From NCBI RefSeq assembly GCF_027853915.1, contig NZ_JAQGLA010000063.1, positions 1 to 45,398 on the forward strand: 45,398 nt of DNA, read 5' to 3'. The position numbers and the translations under genes were made by a program. Source of the DNA: Saccharopolyspora oryzae. GTDB lineage: Bacteria; Actinomycetota; Actinomycetes; Mycobacteriales; Pseudonocardiaceae. This document shows, piece by piece, positions 8,883 to 17,082 of the stretch. Positions within the stretch are counted from its first letter, which is position 1. Each line of letters begins with the position of its first letter. The notes under the pieces are model-generated. The model saw nothing but the letters and a program-made list of their open reading frames with translations, was not told the DNA's origin and searched no databases.

Positions 8883-10442
8883 ATGAGCCCCATGCGCAGG
8901 ACTGGCGCGCTCGCGCTGATCATCGCTCTCACCGCAGGGACGTTCATGGGTGCAAATGACGTGCGGGAGGCCGAGGCGGCCCCGGCGCTCGGGATCGACC
9001 TCGACACCATCACCATTCCGCAGTTGCAGGAGCGGATGGCCGACGGCTCGCTGACGTCGAGCGCGTTGACCAGCGCGTACCTGCACCGGATCCGCACTGT
9101 CGACCCGAAGATCAACTCGGTGCTGCGCACGAACCCGGAGGCACCGGCGCAGGCGGCGGCCAGCGATGTCCGGCACCGGACCGGTCGGGTGCTCGGCCCG
9201 CTGGACGGAATCCCGGTGCTGCTCAAGGACAACGTGAACACCCGCGACATGCCGACCACCGCCGGCTCGCTGGCGCTGGCCGGTGCGCCACCGGACACCG
9301 ACGCGACGCTGGTGACCCGGCTGCGCGACGCCGGCGCGGTGATCCTCGGCAAGACGAACCTCTCCGAGTGGGCCAACTTCCGAGCCGCCGCACCGACTTC
9401 CGGCTGGTCCGCCGTCGGCGGGCAGACCCGCAACCCGTACGTCCTCGACCGCAACCCCTGCGGTTCGTCGGCTGGTTCCGGCGCGGCGCTGGCCGCCTCG
9501 TTGGCGCAGGTGGCGATCGGCACCGAGACCGACGGTTCGATCGTGTGCCCGGCCGGGATGAACGGCGTCGTCGGGCACAAGCCGAGCCTGGGCCTGGTCA
9601 GCCGCGCCGGGGTGGTGCCGATCTCGTCGGAGCAGGACACCGCCGGTCCCATGGCGCGCAACGTCATCGACGCCGCCCTGACCCTGGCCGTGCTGCAGGG
9701 GCCGGATCCGGCCGACCCGGCCACTTTCGCCGCCCCGCAGGTGACTGCGCAGGTCGGTGACCTGGCGGGCAAGCGCATCGGGCTGTGGCGGCTGCCGGAG
9801 CTCGGCCCGGAGGTCGACGCGGTGATGACCCGCGCGGCGGAGAAGTTCCGCGCGGCGGGCGCGGAGGTGGTCGAGGTGACCCCGCCCTACCAGGACCGGC
9901 TCGACGAGCTCGAATTCCCCGCGCTGCTCAGCGAATTCCACCGCGACATCGACGCCTACCTGGCGACTCGGGAAGGCCCGCAGGACCTCGCCGAGCTCAT
10001 CGAGTTCAACCGCAGGCACCCGGAGGAGCAGACCTGCTTCGCCGGTCAGGAGCTCTTCGAGCAGGCCCTCACCGCGCCGCCGACCACCGATCCGCAGTAC
10101 CAGGCGATGCGCGCGGAGCTGACGGACCTGGCCAAGCGCTCGATCGACGAGACCCTGGCCGAGCACCGATTGGACGCGATCGCCTCGCCGACCAACCCAC
10201 CCGCCTGGATCACGGACTGCGCGCGCGGAGACGACGACGTCATCCCGTCCTCGACCCCGGCCGCGGTGGCGGGATACCCGTCGACCTCGGTACCGGCGGG
10301 ATCCGTCGGCGAGCTCCCGGTGGGCCTGCTGCTGATGGCCGGTGACCAGCAGGACTCCGCCCTGCTGTCCCTCGCGGCAGCGGTCGAGCGGGAGTTGGCG
10401 GCCTGGCGCCCGCCGAAGTTCCTCCCCACGCAGGACCGCTGA
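8883..10442 (+). CDS. probable exported amidase (amidase signature family)
   Basis: This 519-residue hydrolase cleaves amide bonds with a Ser-cisSer-Lys triad. K115 (VLLKDNV), S195 (GSSAGSG) and S219 (TETDGSI) fit the triad. The N-terminus (MRRTGALALIIALTAGTFMGA, with the charged start then the hydrophobic run) looks like a Sec signal peptide, with possible cleavage after the AEAAP region near residue 33, so the enzyme probably acts outside the cell. Substrates in this family range from peptide amides to aryl amides and cannot be inferred. A second in-frame ATG at 8892 is an equally plausible start. Type B palindromes lie just upstream. Confidence 0.9.
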   Translation: MSPMRRTGALALIIALTAGTFMGANDVREAEAAPALGIDLDTITIPQLQERMADGSLTSSALTSAYLHRIRTVDPKINSVLRTNPEAPAQAAASDVRHRTGRVLGPLDGIPVLLKDNVNTRDMPTTAGSLALAGAPPDTDATLVTRLRDAGAVILGKTNLSEWANFRAAAPTSGWSAVGGQTRNPYVLDRNPCGSSAGSGAALAASLAQVAIGTETDGSIVCPAGMNGVVGHKPSLGLVSRAGVVPISSEQDTAGPMARNVIDAALTLAVLQGPDPADPATFAAPQVTAQVGDLAGKRIGLWRLPELGPEVDAVMTRAAEKFRAAGAEVVEVTPPYQDRLDELEFPALLSEFHRDIDAYLATREGPQDLAELIEFNRRHPEEQTCFAGQELFEQALTAPPTTDPQYQAMRAELTDLAKRSIDETLAEHRLDAIASPTNPPAWITDCARGDDDVIPSSTPAAVAGYPSTSVPAGSVGELPVGLLLMAGDQQDSALLSLAAAVERELAAWRPPKFLPTQDR

Positions 10443-10495
10443 CCGGATTTCCCGCTGTGCGACTGGAACGGGACCTTCGCCGGTAACGTCGGGGC

Positions 10496-11140
10496 ATGGG
10501 AGTCGATGGGGACCGCGCCCAGCGGTGGCGCGCTTACTGGGACCGATCCGCGAGCGGCTACGACAAGATGATGGGCCGCTTCGAGCGGTTCATGGCGCCG
10601 GGCAGCCGGAAGTGGGTGTGCTCCCGCGCGGAGGGCGAGGTCCTGGAGGTCGCCATCGGCACCGGCCTCAACATCCCCGCCTACCGCAGCGACGTCCGGC
10701 TGACCGGCATCGAGTGGAGCCCGCAGATGCTGGACCTCGCGCGGCAGCGCGCGCGGGACCTGGACGTGCCGGTCGACCTGCGCGAAGGGGATGCGCAGGA
10801 CCTGCCGTTCCCGGACGCCACCTTCGACACCGTGGTGTGCACCTTCGGCCTGTGCGCGATCCCCGACGAGGAGCAGGCGATCACCGAGATGGCGAGGGTC
10901 CTGCGGCCGGGCGGGAAGCTCCTGCTGCTCGATCACGTGGAGAGCACGTCGTGGCCGGCGCGCCTCGTGCAGCGAGCAGCGGACCTGGTCGCTGTTCCGC
11001 TCGGCGGCGAGCACTTCCGCCGCCGCCCGCTGCCGCTGGTCCGCGCCGCCGGCCTGGAGCTGGAGGAAACAGACCGCTTCAAGCTCGGCATCGTCGAACG
11101 ACTGTCAGCCCGGAAACCGGCCGTCAGCTCCCGGGAGTGA
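10496..11140 (+). CDS. class I SAM-dependent methyltransferase
   Basis: This 214-residue protein has a Rossmann methyltransferase fold. Motif I is LEVAIGTGLN, the acidic end of strand 2 is GIEWS, motif II is EGDAQDLPFPDATFD and the post-motif is LRPGGKLLLLDH. The order and length fit the Methyltransf_11 / UbiE-like small-molecule methyltransferases. The acceptor is unknown. It lies 53 bp after the amidase on the same strand, so co-transcription is possible. Its 3' end overlaps the convergent thioesterase gene by 17 bp. Confidence 0.88.
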   Translation: MGVDGDRAQRWRAYWDRSASGYDKMMGRFERFMAPGSRKWVCSRAEGEVLEVAIGTGLNIPAYRSDVRLTGIEWSPQMLDLARQRARDLDVPVDLREGDAQDLPFPDATFDTVVCTFGLCAIPDEEQAITEMARVLRPGGKLLLLDHVESTSWPARLVQRAADLVAVPLGGEHFRRRPLPLVRAAGLELEETDRFKLGIVERLSARKPAVSSRE

Positions 11141-11579
11141 GGATCAGGCACGTGGTGGTGGCGTGGGCGATGAGCTTGCCCCTCTCGTCGAGGACCTTCC
11201 CCTCCGCTGTGGCTGTGCTGCGCCCGCCGTGGATGACGGTGCCTTCGGCGGTGAGCGTGCTGCCGTCGGTCTTCGCGGCTCGGATGTAGTTCACCTTGAG
11301 CTCCAAGGTGGTGTAGCTGACCCCGGCGGGCAGCGTGGTGTGCACCGCGCAGGACATCGCCGAGTCGAGCATGGTCGCCGCGATGCCGCCGTGGACGGTG
11401 CCCAGCGGGTTGGCGAAGTCCGGGCGCGTGTCCAGGGACAGGACGATGCGGCCGTGCTCGACCTCGTCGAACCGGATGCCGAGGAGCCGGCCGATGGACG
11501 GGATGTCGGTGGGCCGTTCGGCCTGCACCCAGCGCATCAGTTCGAGGCCGGACAGGGCGGCGAGTTCTGCGGGCAACAC
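11124..11579 (-). CDS. PaaI-type hotdog-fold thioesterase
   Basis: This 151-residue protein has the PaaI/4HBT hotdog fold. GTVHGGIAATMLDSAMSCAV forms the central helix with the HGG motif, and the following strands include LELKVNYIRAA. Such enzymes hydrolyse acyl- or aryl-CoA thioesters as tetramers. It lies 30 bp downstream of the M20 peptidase and is probably the last gene of the AbgT-peptidase-thioesterase operon. How a thioesterase fits with an amino-acyl peptidase is not obvious; releasing aryl acids from CoA is one idea. The overlap with the convergent methyltransferase is only at the 3' ends. Confidence 0.85.
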   Translation of the reverse strand: MLPAELAALSGLELMRWVQAERPTDIPSIGRLLGIRFDEVEHGRIVLSLDTRPDFANPLGTVHGGIAATMLDSAMSCAVHTTLPAGVSYTTLELKVNYIRAAKTDGSTLTAEGTVIHGGRSTATAEGKVLDERGKLIAHATTTCLILTPGS

Positions 11580-11609
11580 GGGGATCTCCTCGCTGCTGGG
11601 CGGTTCCGG

Positions 11610-12755
11610 TCAGAAGTTGCGGAGGCTGCTGATCAGGGATGCGAGCGTGGCGATCTGGCCGGGGCACTCGCTCGGGATCACGTGCTCGTCGCGGGCGTGG
11701 GGGCCGGAGCCGACCGCGCCGAGGCCGTCGAGGACCGGTTTGTCCAGCGCTGACACGAAGTTCGCGTCGCTCACGCCACCGACCGATGTGCCCTCCAGCA
11801 CCCGGCCGTGCTCCTGCGCCGCCGCCTGGGCGTGCGCGAACAGCTTCTCCGAGAGCGGGTTCGGGTTCATCGGCGGGCGGTTCCACTCGCCGGTGAGCTC
11901 CACCCGGATGCGGTCGTCGGCCACCGCCAGCTCGCGGAAACCGGCGTCGATGCGGGCCATCTCGGCCGGGTCCTGGATGCGGATGTCGATCTCGCAGGTC
12001 GCCCGGCCGGCCACCACGTTGCGACCGGTGCCGCCGTTGATCAGCCCGACGTTGATCGTGGTGCCGCGCTCCGGATCCGCCAGCCCGGTGATCGCTGGGA
12101 TCAGCTCCGCGATGGCGTGGATGGCGCTGGCGCCCGCCGTCGGGTCGAGGCCGGCGTGCGACTCGACACCGTGCACCGCCAGGTCGAACAGCCCCATGCC
12201 CTTGCGGCGGATCTTGGCCATCCCCTCGCGGCTCGCCTCCAGCACGAGCGTCGCGGTCACCTCGGTGCACGCCCGCTCGATGTGCTCGCGCGACGCGAGG
12301 CTGCCGATCTCCTCGTCACCGGTGAGCAGGAACCGCACCGACGGGTGCGGGACGTCCAGCTCGCGCAGCAGGCGCAGCGCCCACACGCCGTGCACGATGC
12401 CCGCCTTCATGTCCAGGCAGCCGGGCGCGGTGACGCGGTCGCCGTCGACGGTGAAGGGCCAGTCCGCGAGCGTGCCGATCGGCCACACCGTGTCGTAGTG
12501 GCACAGCAGCAGGACTGTTCCGTCGGCGGTGCCGGGGTAGGTGACGTCGAGGACGTCGCCGCGGTCGCCGCCGTCGTGGCGCTGCCGGGCGGTCGGTTCA
12601 CCGAGGCGTTCGGTGAGCCACTGCTCGATGTCGGCGAGCCCGGCGTCCAGGGCCTGCTTGTCGCTGCTGGGGGTTTCGTGCTCCACCAGCCGCCGCAGGT
12701 CGGCGAGCACCTCCGGAAGCTCCTGCTCGGCCCGCGCCACCAGCTTCGTCGTCAC
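11610..12755 (-). CDS. M20-family metallopeptidase (glutamate carboxypeptidase-like)
   Basis: This 381-residue cytoplasmic zinc hydrolase has metal and catalytic motifs HYDTVWP (H86, D88), DMKAG (D115) and GDEEIGS (E148/E149), plus the small dimerisation domain around residues 180-290 (GVESHAGLDPTAGASAIHAI). The arrangement matches the CPG2/ArgE branch, which removes terminal amino acids such as glutamate. It has a GTG start with GAGAGGT upstream. It lies 103 bp downstream of an AbgT transporter, a pairing reminiscent of the p-aminobenzoyl-glutamate import and cleavage system of enteric bacteria. The actual substrate is inferred only. Confidence 0.9.
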   Translation of the reverse strand: MTTKLVARAEQELPEVLADLRRLVEHETPSSDKQALDAGLADIEQWLTERLGEPTARQRHDGGDRGDVLDVTYPGTADGTVLLLCHYDTVWPIGTLADWPFTVDGDRVTAPGCLDMKAGIVHGVWALRLLRELDVPHPSVRFLLTGDEEIGSLASREHIERACTEVTATLVLEASREGMAKIRRKGMGLFDLAVHGVESHAGLDPTAGASAIHAIAELIPAITGLADPERGTTINVGLINGGTGRNVVAGRATCEIDIRIQDPAEMARIDAGFRELAVADDRIRVELTGEWNRPPMNPNPLSEKLFAHAQAAAQEHGRVLEGTSVGGVSDANFVSALDKPVLDGLGAVGSGPHARDEHVIPSECPGQIATLASLISSLRNF

Positions 12756-12858
12756 AACTCACCTCTCAGGACCTCCGCCGCCCGACGTGTCGTGCGGCAG
12801 CTTTGTCTGCAACTGCCAGGACATTCCGCTACTTGCGCAAGACGAGTGCGGTGGCTCG

Positions 12859-14403
12859 TCAGCGCACCGGGGCGCCTGGGCCCAACGGGATGCCGAGGGC
12901 CCACCAGGCCATGAAGAAGAGCGTCCAGGTGACCAGGACCGCGAAGGAGATCGGCAGCGTCATCGACATCAGGGTGCCGATGCCAGCTTCCTTGCGGTAG
13001 CGCTGCAGCATTCCCAGCGCCATCGCGAAGTACGGGCTCATCGGGGTGATCAGGTTGGTCGCCGAGTCCGCGATCCGGTAGACCGCCTGCGTCGTCTCCG
13101 GGCTCACGTCGAGCAGCATCAGCATCGGCACCACGATCGGCCCGACCAGCGCCCACTGCGCGGAACCGCTGGTGATCACCATGTTGATGCAGGTGACCAG
13201 CACGATCAGGCCGAGGAACAGCACCAGCGGGTGCACGTTCGCCGACTTCAGCAGCGCCGCACCGTGGATGGCGAGCACCTCGCCCATGTGGGTCCACTTG
13301 AAGAACGCCAGGAACTGCGAGGCCGCGAAGAACAGCACCACCACCGGGGCCAGGTCGATCACGCCCTTGGCCATCGCGGCGGGGATCTCGCGGGCGGTGG
13401 ACAGGCTGCCGGTCGTGCGGCCGTACACCGCGCCGGTCAGCAGGAAGACCGCTCCGAGCAGGTAGGCGACACCGGTGATGAGCGGCGAGTTGAGGATTCC
13501 GCCGTCCTCGCCGCGGAACGGCGAGCCGGACGGCGCCAGCGCCACCACCAGCAGCACCAGCACGGCCAGCAGGGTGAGACCGGCGTTGCGCAGGCCGCGC
13601 CGTTCCACCGCGCTGAGCTGCATCTCGCCGAGCTGCTCGTCCAGTCCGTCGCCGTCGGCGTGCATGCCCTCGGTGCGCTTGGTGAGCACGAACTCGGTGA
13701 CCAGCGTGATCACCACGGCCAGGAAGAGCGCCGAGCCGATCGAGAAGAAGTAGTTGGCCAGCGGCGTGACCACGTAGTTCGGGTCGATGAAGTGGGCCGC
13801 GGAGGTGGTCAGCCCGGCCAGGATCGCGTCGGTCGGGGTGAGCAGCAGCGAGGCGTTGTACCCGGCGGAGATCGAGCCGAACGCGACCACCAGACCCAGG
13901 ATCGGGCTGCGGCCGACGGCCTTGAACACCAGCGCACCCAGCGGGATCAGCACCACGTACGCGGCGTCGGAGGCGACGCTGCCGCTGATGCCGACCAGCG
14001 CGACGACGAACGTCAGGTACTTCGCAGGCACGCGGGTGACGCTGCCGCGCAGCATCGCGTTGAGCATGCCGCTCTGCTCGGCGACCGAGACGCCCAGCAT
14101 CACGGTGATGATCAGCGCCAGCGGCGGGAACTTGGCGAAGTTCTCCACCGCGTCGCCGAAGATCGTGCTCATCCCGTCGGCGGTCAGCAGGCTCTTGACC
14201 TCGATGGTCTTGCCGTCCACCGGGGACACCGCGGAAGCGCCGAGGGCGTTGAGCACCGCGCTGAGCGCGATCACCAGGAGCGCCATCAGCGTGAACAGCC
14301 AGAACGGGTGGGGCAGCTTGTTCCCGAAGCGTTCGACGCCGCGCAGGAAGCCCAGCAGCAGCGACATCGACCGGGTGGGACGCGCGTTCTCCGTGTTGGT
14401 CAA
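12859..14403 (-). CDS. AbgT-family transporter
   Basis: This roughly 514-residue membrane protein has more than ten hydrophobic segments. AbgT-family landmarks include FGNKLPHPFWLF near the N-terminus, SGSVASDAAYVVLIPLGALVF split in the middle, and ITPMSPYFAMALG near the C-terminus. The family includes E. coli AbgT (p-aminobenzoyl-glutamate importer) and sulfonamide exporters such as MtrF. I chose the TTG at 14403 because AGGAG lies 5 bases before it; an in-frame ATG at 14451 lacks such a site. It is the first gene of an operon with a peptidase and a thioesterase, and it is divergent from a double AsnC regulator. Confidence 0.88.
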   Translation of the reverse strand: MTNTENARPTRSMSLLLGFLRGVERFGNKLPHPFWLFTLMALLVIALSAVLNALGASAVSPVDGKTIEVKSLLTADGMSTIFGDAVENFAKFPPLALIITVMLGVSVAEQSGMLNAMLRGSVTRVPAKYLTFVVALVGISGSVASDAAYVVLIPLGALVFKAVGRSPILGLVVAFGSISAGYNASLLLTPTDAILAGLTTSAAHFIDPNYVVTPLANYFFSIGSALFLAVVITLVTEFVLTKRTEGMHADGDGLDEQLGEMQLSAVERRGLRNAGLTLLAVLVLLVVALAPSGSPFRGEDGGILNSPLITGVAYLLGAVFLLTGAVYGRTTGSLSTAREIPAAMAKGVIDLAPVVVLFFAASQFLAFFKWTHMGEVLAIHGAALLKSANVHPLVLFLGLIVLVTCINMVITSGSAQWALVGPIVVPMLMLLDVSPETTQAVYRIADSATNLITPMSPYFAMALGMLQRYRKEAGIGTLMSMTLPISFAVLVTWTLFFMAWWALGIPLGPGAPVR

Positions 14404-14524
14404 CCGAGCTCCTAGTGATCCGATCCGGCCACCTGGGCCGATGGCGGCCATTGAAATCGGGCATGGAGCAATCTGTCAATAGCGAACGTTGTGGTGGTGT
14501 ATCTATTCGGTTAAGGAGCGAAGG

Positions 14525-15565
14525 ATGGGCGTACTATCACTGGTTGTGAATGGCGACTTCGCGTTGGACGACCTCGACCTGGACCTGGTGTCCGCGTTGC
14601 AGGAGGCGCCGCGCGCGCCGATCAACGCGCTGGCCGATGCGGTGGGCAGCTCGCCGACCACCGTGGGACGGCGGTTGCAGCGCATGCACGCCGAGCAGGT
14701 GCTGCGGGTGATCGGCCAGCTGGACTGGACGCTGGTCTCCGACACCCACCCCCGGCACGTCTGGATCACCACCGCGCCCGGTCGCCTGCAGGACGTCGCC
14801 CGCCAGGTCGCCGAGATCCCCGAAGCCCAGTACGTCGCGATGGCCACCGGACGCGCCGACGTGTACTGCACCGTCCGGCCGTTGGGGCGGGATTCGGTGA
14901 AGGACCTGCTGACCCAGCGCCTCCCGTCGGTGCCGGGCGTGGTGTCGACCCAGTCCGACCTGGTGCTCAAGCCGTTCGGCCGGGCCGAGGCCTGGCGCAT
15001 CGATCGCCTCGACGCTGCCCAGCGCGCCGTCCTCGACCCGTACCGCATCGAGGCGCAGGAATCGGTTGCGCCGCAAGCACTTTCCGGTCAGGAGTGGGAG
15101 GCCACCAGGCTGCTGCACGCCGATGCGCGGCTGACGTCGAGCGACCTGTCCCGGGCGCTGGGCGTCAGCCAGTCCACCGCGCACCGGCTGATCGCCGGGC
15201 TCTTGGAGCGGCAGGTCGTCCGCCCCCGCGTGGAGGTGGAGCCCGGGTTGCTGGGCTTCCACCTCGAGGTGGCGCTGTCTCTGTCGACCGAGCCCGGCTC
15301 GACCGAGGAGGTCGGGCAAGCGCTGGGGCGGCACCCGTCCGCCCGCTACGTCTCGATGGTGGCGGGCAACGCGACGGTGATCCACCAGGGCGTGTTCCGC
15401 GGTGAGGAGCACCTCGCCGACTTTCTGTCCCACGACCTGGCGGTACTGCCCGGCATCCGCTCGGTGGAGGTTTCGGTCGTGCTGGACGTCCTGCGCCGCT
15501 ACTGGATCAACCGCTCCGGGCACCGGCTGGGACAAGGCGGCTTCCCACTTAACCCCCGGTGCTGA
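14525..15565 (+). CDS. double-domain Lrp/AsnC-family regulator
   Basis: This roughly 346-residue protein is two AsnC units in tandem. The first helix-turn-helix (DLDLVSALQEAPRAPINALA ... SSPTTVGRRLQRM) is followed by a RAM-like ligand domain, then a second helix-turn-helix (EATRLLHADARLTSSDLSRA ... SQSTAHRLIAGL) and a second ligand domain. This length is common in actinobacteria, where one chain replaces a dimer. AAGGAG precedes the ATG at 14525; a longer in-frame reading from 14489 lacks a site. It is divergent from the AbgT operon across a 121-bp gap and is its likely regulator, perhaps responding to the amino acid released by the peptidase. Confidence 0.9.
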   Translation: MGVLSLVVNGDFALDDLDLDLVSALQEAPRAPINALADAVGSSPTTVGRRLQRMHAEQVLRVIGQLDWTLVSDTHPRHVWITTAPGRLQDVARQVAEIPEAQYVAMATGRADVYCTVRPLGRDSVKDLLTQRLPSVPGVVSTQSDLVLKPFGRAEAWRIDRLDAAQRAVLDPYRIEAQESVAPQALSGQEWEATRLLHADARLTSSDLSRALGVSQSTAHRLIAGLLERQVVRPRVEVEPGLLGFHLEVALSLSTEPGSTEEVGQALGRHPSARYVSMVAGNATVIHQGVFRGEEHLADFLSHDLAVLPGIRSVEVSVVLDVLRRYWINRSGHRLGQGGFPLNPRC

Positions 15566-15626
15566 ATCGCTTTGAACCGCAACGGGATCTGATGTCGTCG
15601 TTGGGTGAGTCCGGCACCGGGGTCGG

Positions 15627-16697
15627 TCACCTGGCCGATGGTCGGGGCTTGCGGAACGGGACGATGCTCCACCAGGTCGCGCAGCGCCAGACCCACTCCA
15701 TCGGGCCGTACTGGAAGCGGGCCAGCCACCAGCGGCTCCAGAGGATCTGGACCAGGGTGATCCCGGCGGCCAGCACGAAGAGCAAGCCCCACTCGGCGGA
15801 GTCGTACATGCCGAGCAGGCTGCCGAACGCGATGGTCAGCAGCGTCGCGGTGACGTAGTTCGTCAGCGCCATCTTCCCGAGCGGTTCGAGGACCGGGGAC
15901 AGCACTCGGCGGGCCGGGGTGCGCAGCAGCAGGAGCAGGCCGGTGGAGTAGGCGATCGCCATGAACAGGCCGGCCGCCGAAGGCACGGAGCTGGCCCACG
16001 CCGTCTCCAGGTCCATCGGCCACTGCATCGCCAGGAACACGGCCGAGGCGGCGGTGGAGATCCCGAACGCAGCGGCGATCTGCTTGCCGCGCTCCTGCAG
16101 CGTGGCGAAGACCCCGGACTGCGCGAGCCCGAAGCCGGCCAGCAGCAGCCCCGGGACCAGCATTATGCCGCCGCTGCCGAGCGCGAGGACCGCGGTGATC
16201 ATGGCGGCACCGATCGGGAGGTTGGCCCACCACGGCAGGAAGCTCATCGGCAGCAGCACGAGAAGCCCGAAGATCGCGTAGGGCAGCAGCGCCTCACCTG
16301 GCTGCAGGAGCTGGTGCAGCGCACCGAAGCCGGCGAGCACCAGCAGGCGGCGCAGGAGCACGACCCGAGGACGGGCCGTGCGCTGTCCCGCGCCGGCCAG
16401 GAAGATCCCGAACCCGACGCCGAACAGCAGCGAGAAGATGGGGAAGAACCGCTCCTGGACGAACAGGTCGAACGCGTGCGGTACCGGCAGCTCCGCGAAG
16501 TCGGCGGTCCTGGTCAGGCGCAAGATCGGTGGGATGTTGACCAGGAGGATCCCGCACAGCGCGAGGCCTCGGAGCGCGTCGAGCTCGCCGATGCGCCGGC
16601 TGCCGGACGTGGCGGGCAGCCGGACAGTGGGCGCCTCGGGAATGCGGACCGTCGGTGCGTCGACCGGAGCGTGGGAGTTGGAGATCGGGAAGTTCAC
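15627..16697 (-). CDS. DUF418 (YeiB-like) membrane protein
   Basis: This roughly 356-residue integral membrane protein has about nine hydrophobic helices. It opens with RIGELDALRGLALCGILLVNI, the hallmark of the YeiB/DUF418 family, and ends with the DUF418 domain (LEPLGKMALTNYVTATLLTI ... EWVWRCATWWSIVPF, in separate helices). The biochemical function of the family is not established; roles in envelope or transport have been suggested. The start is uncertain. GTG 16697 is given because longer starts at 16742 and 16820 run into the strong inverted repeat at 16756-16805, and none has a good ribosome-binding site. It is convergent with the AsnC gene. Confidence 0.8.
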   Translation of the reverse strand: MNFPISNSHAPVDAPTVRIPEAPTVRLPATSGSRRIGELDALRGLALCGILLVNIPPILRLTRTADFAELPVPHAFDLFVQERFFPIFSLLFGVGFGIFLAGAGQRTARPRVVLLRRLLVLAGFGALHQLLQPGEALLPYAIFGLLVLLPMSFLPWWANLPIGAAMITAVLALGSGGIMLVPGLLLAGFGLAQSGVFATLQERGKQIAAAFGISTAASAVFLAMQWPMDLETAWASSVPSAAGLFMAIAYSTGLLLLLRTPARRVLSPVLEPLGKMALTNYVTATLLTIAFGSLLGMYDSAEWGLLFVLAAGITLVQILWSRWWLARFQYGPMEWVWRCATWWSIVPFRKPRPSAR

Positions 16698-16755
16698 GCA
16701 ATCGATTCTGGCCGGGCCGCACCGCGCTGCAACACGACTCATCGGCTCGCCGGCA

Positions 16756-16805
16756 TCGGTCGATCGGCCGGGCTTCGGTACGCGCGTACTCGGCCGATCG
16801 ACCGA
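16756..16805. promoter_or_regulatory. 50-bp nested inverted repeat
   Basis: Perfect 14-bp arms (TCGGTCGATCGGCC and its reverse complement) flank a 22-bp centre that contains a second palindrome, GTACGCGCGTAC (16778-16789). It lies in the divergent gap (16698-17082) between the DUF418 and P450 genes. The gap otherwise holds no gene that I can see. The symmetry suggests an operator or cruciform. Confidence 0.55.
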
Positions 16806-17082
16806 GACGATCTGGCTCATCGGTCGGTATCCACCGCGTCCCGCGAGGGCGTCCGAGCGTGCGCCGGCCGCATCCTTTCGTTGCGCTGCCTGGGATTTCG
16901 CGCCGTTGGTGCGAAGTGGACTGCTCCGAGCTCCGAATATTGCACTTGGCAGCGATCGATCAGGGCGAGGTAGAGTAGCGGGCCACCGCGTCGATCATCG
17001 ACACAGCGCGGAACCGCCGATCCGGCCGGGGAACCGGGGGCGGTTGATTCGGAACGCCAAAGTTCGATGGGGGTTTGTCACA

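Noticed and set aside
12541..14415. 624-codon open frame on the + strand
   Set aside because: It lies opposite the AbgT transporter and M20 genes; its product is low-complexity, rich in His, Arg, Gln and Asp, as expected for a mirror of GC-rich coding DNA.
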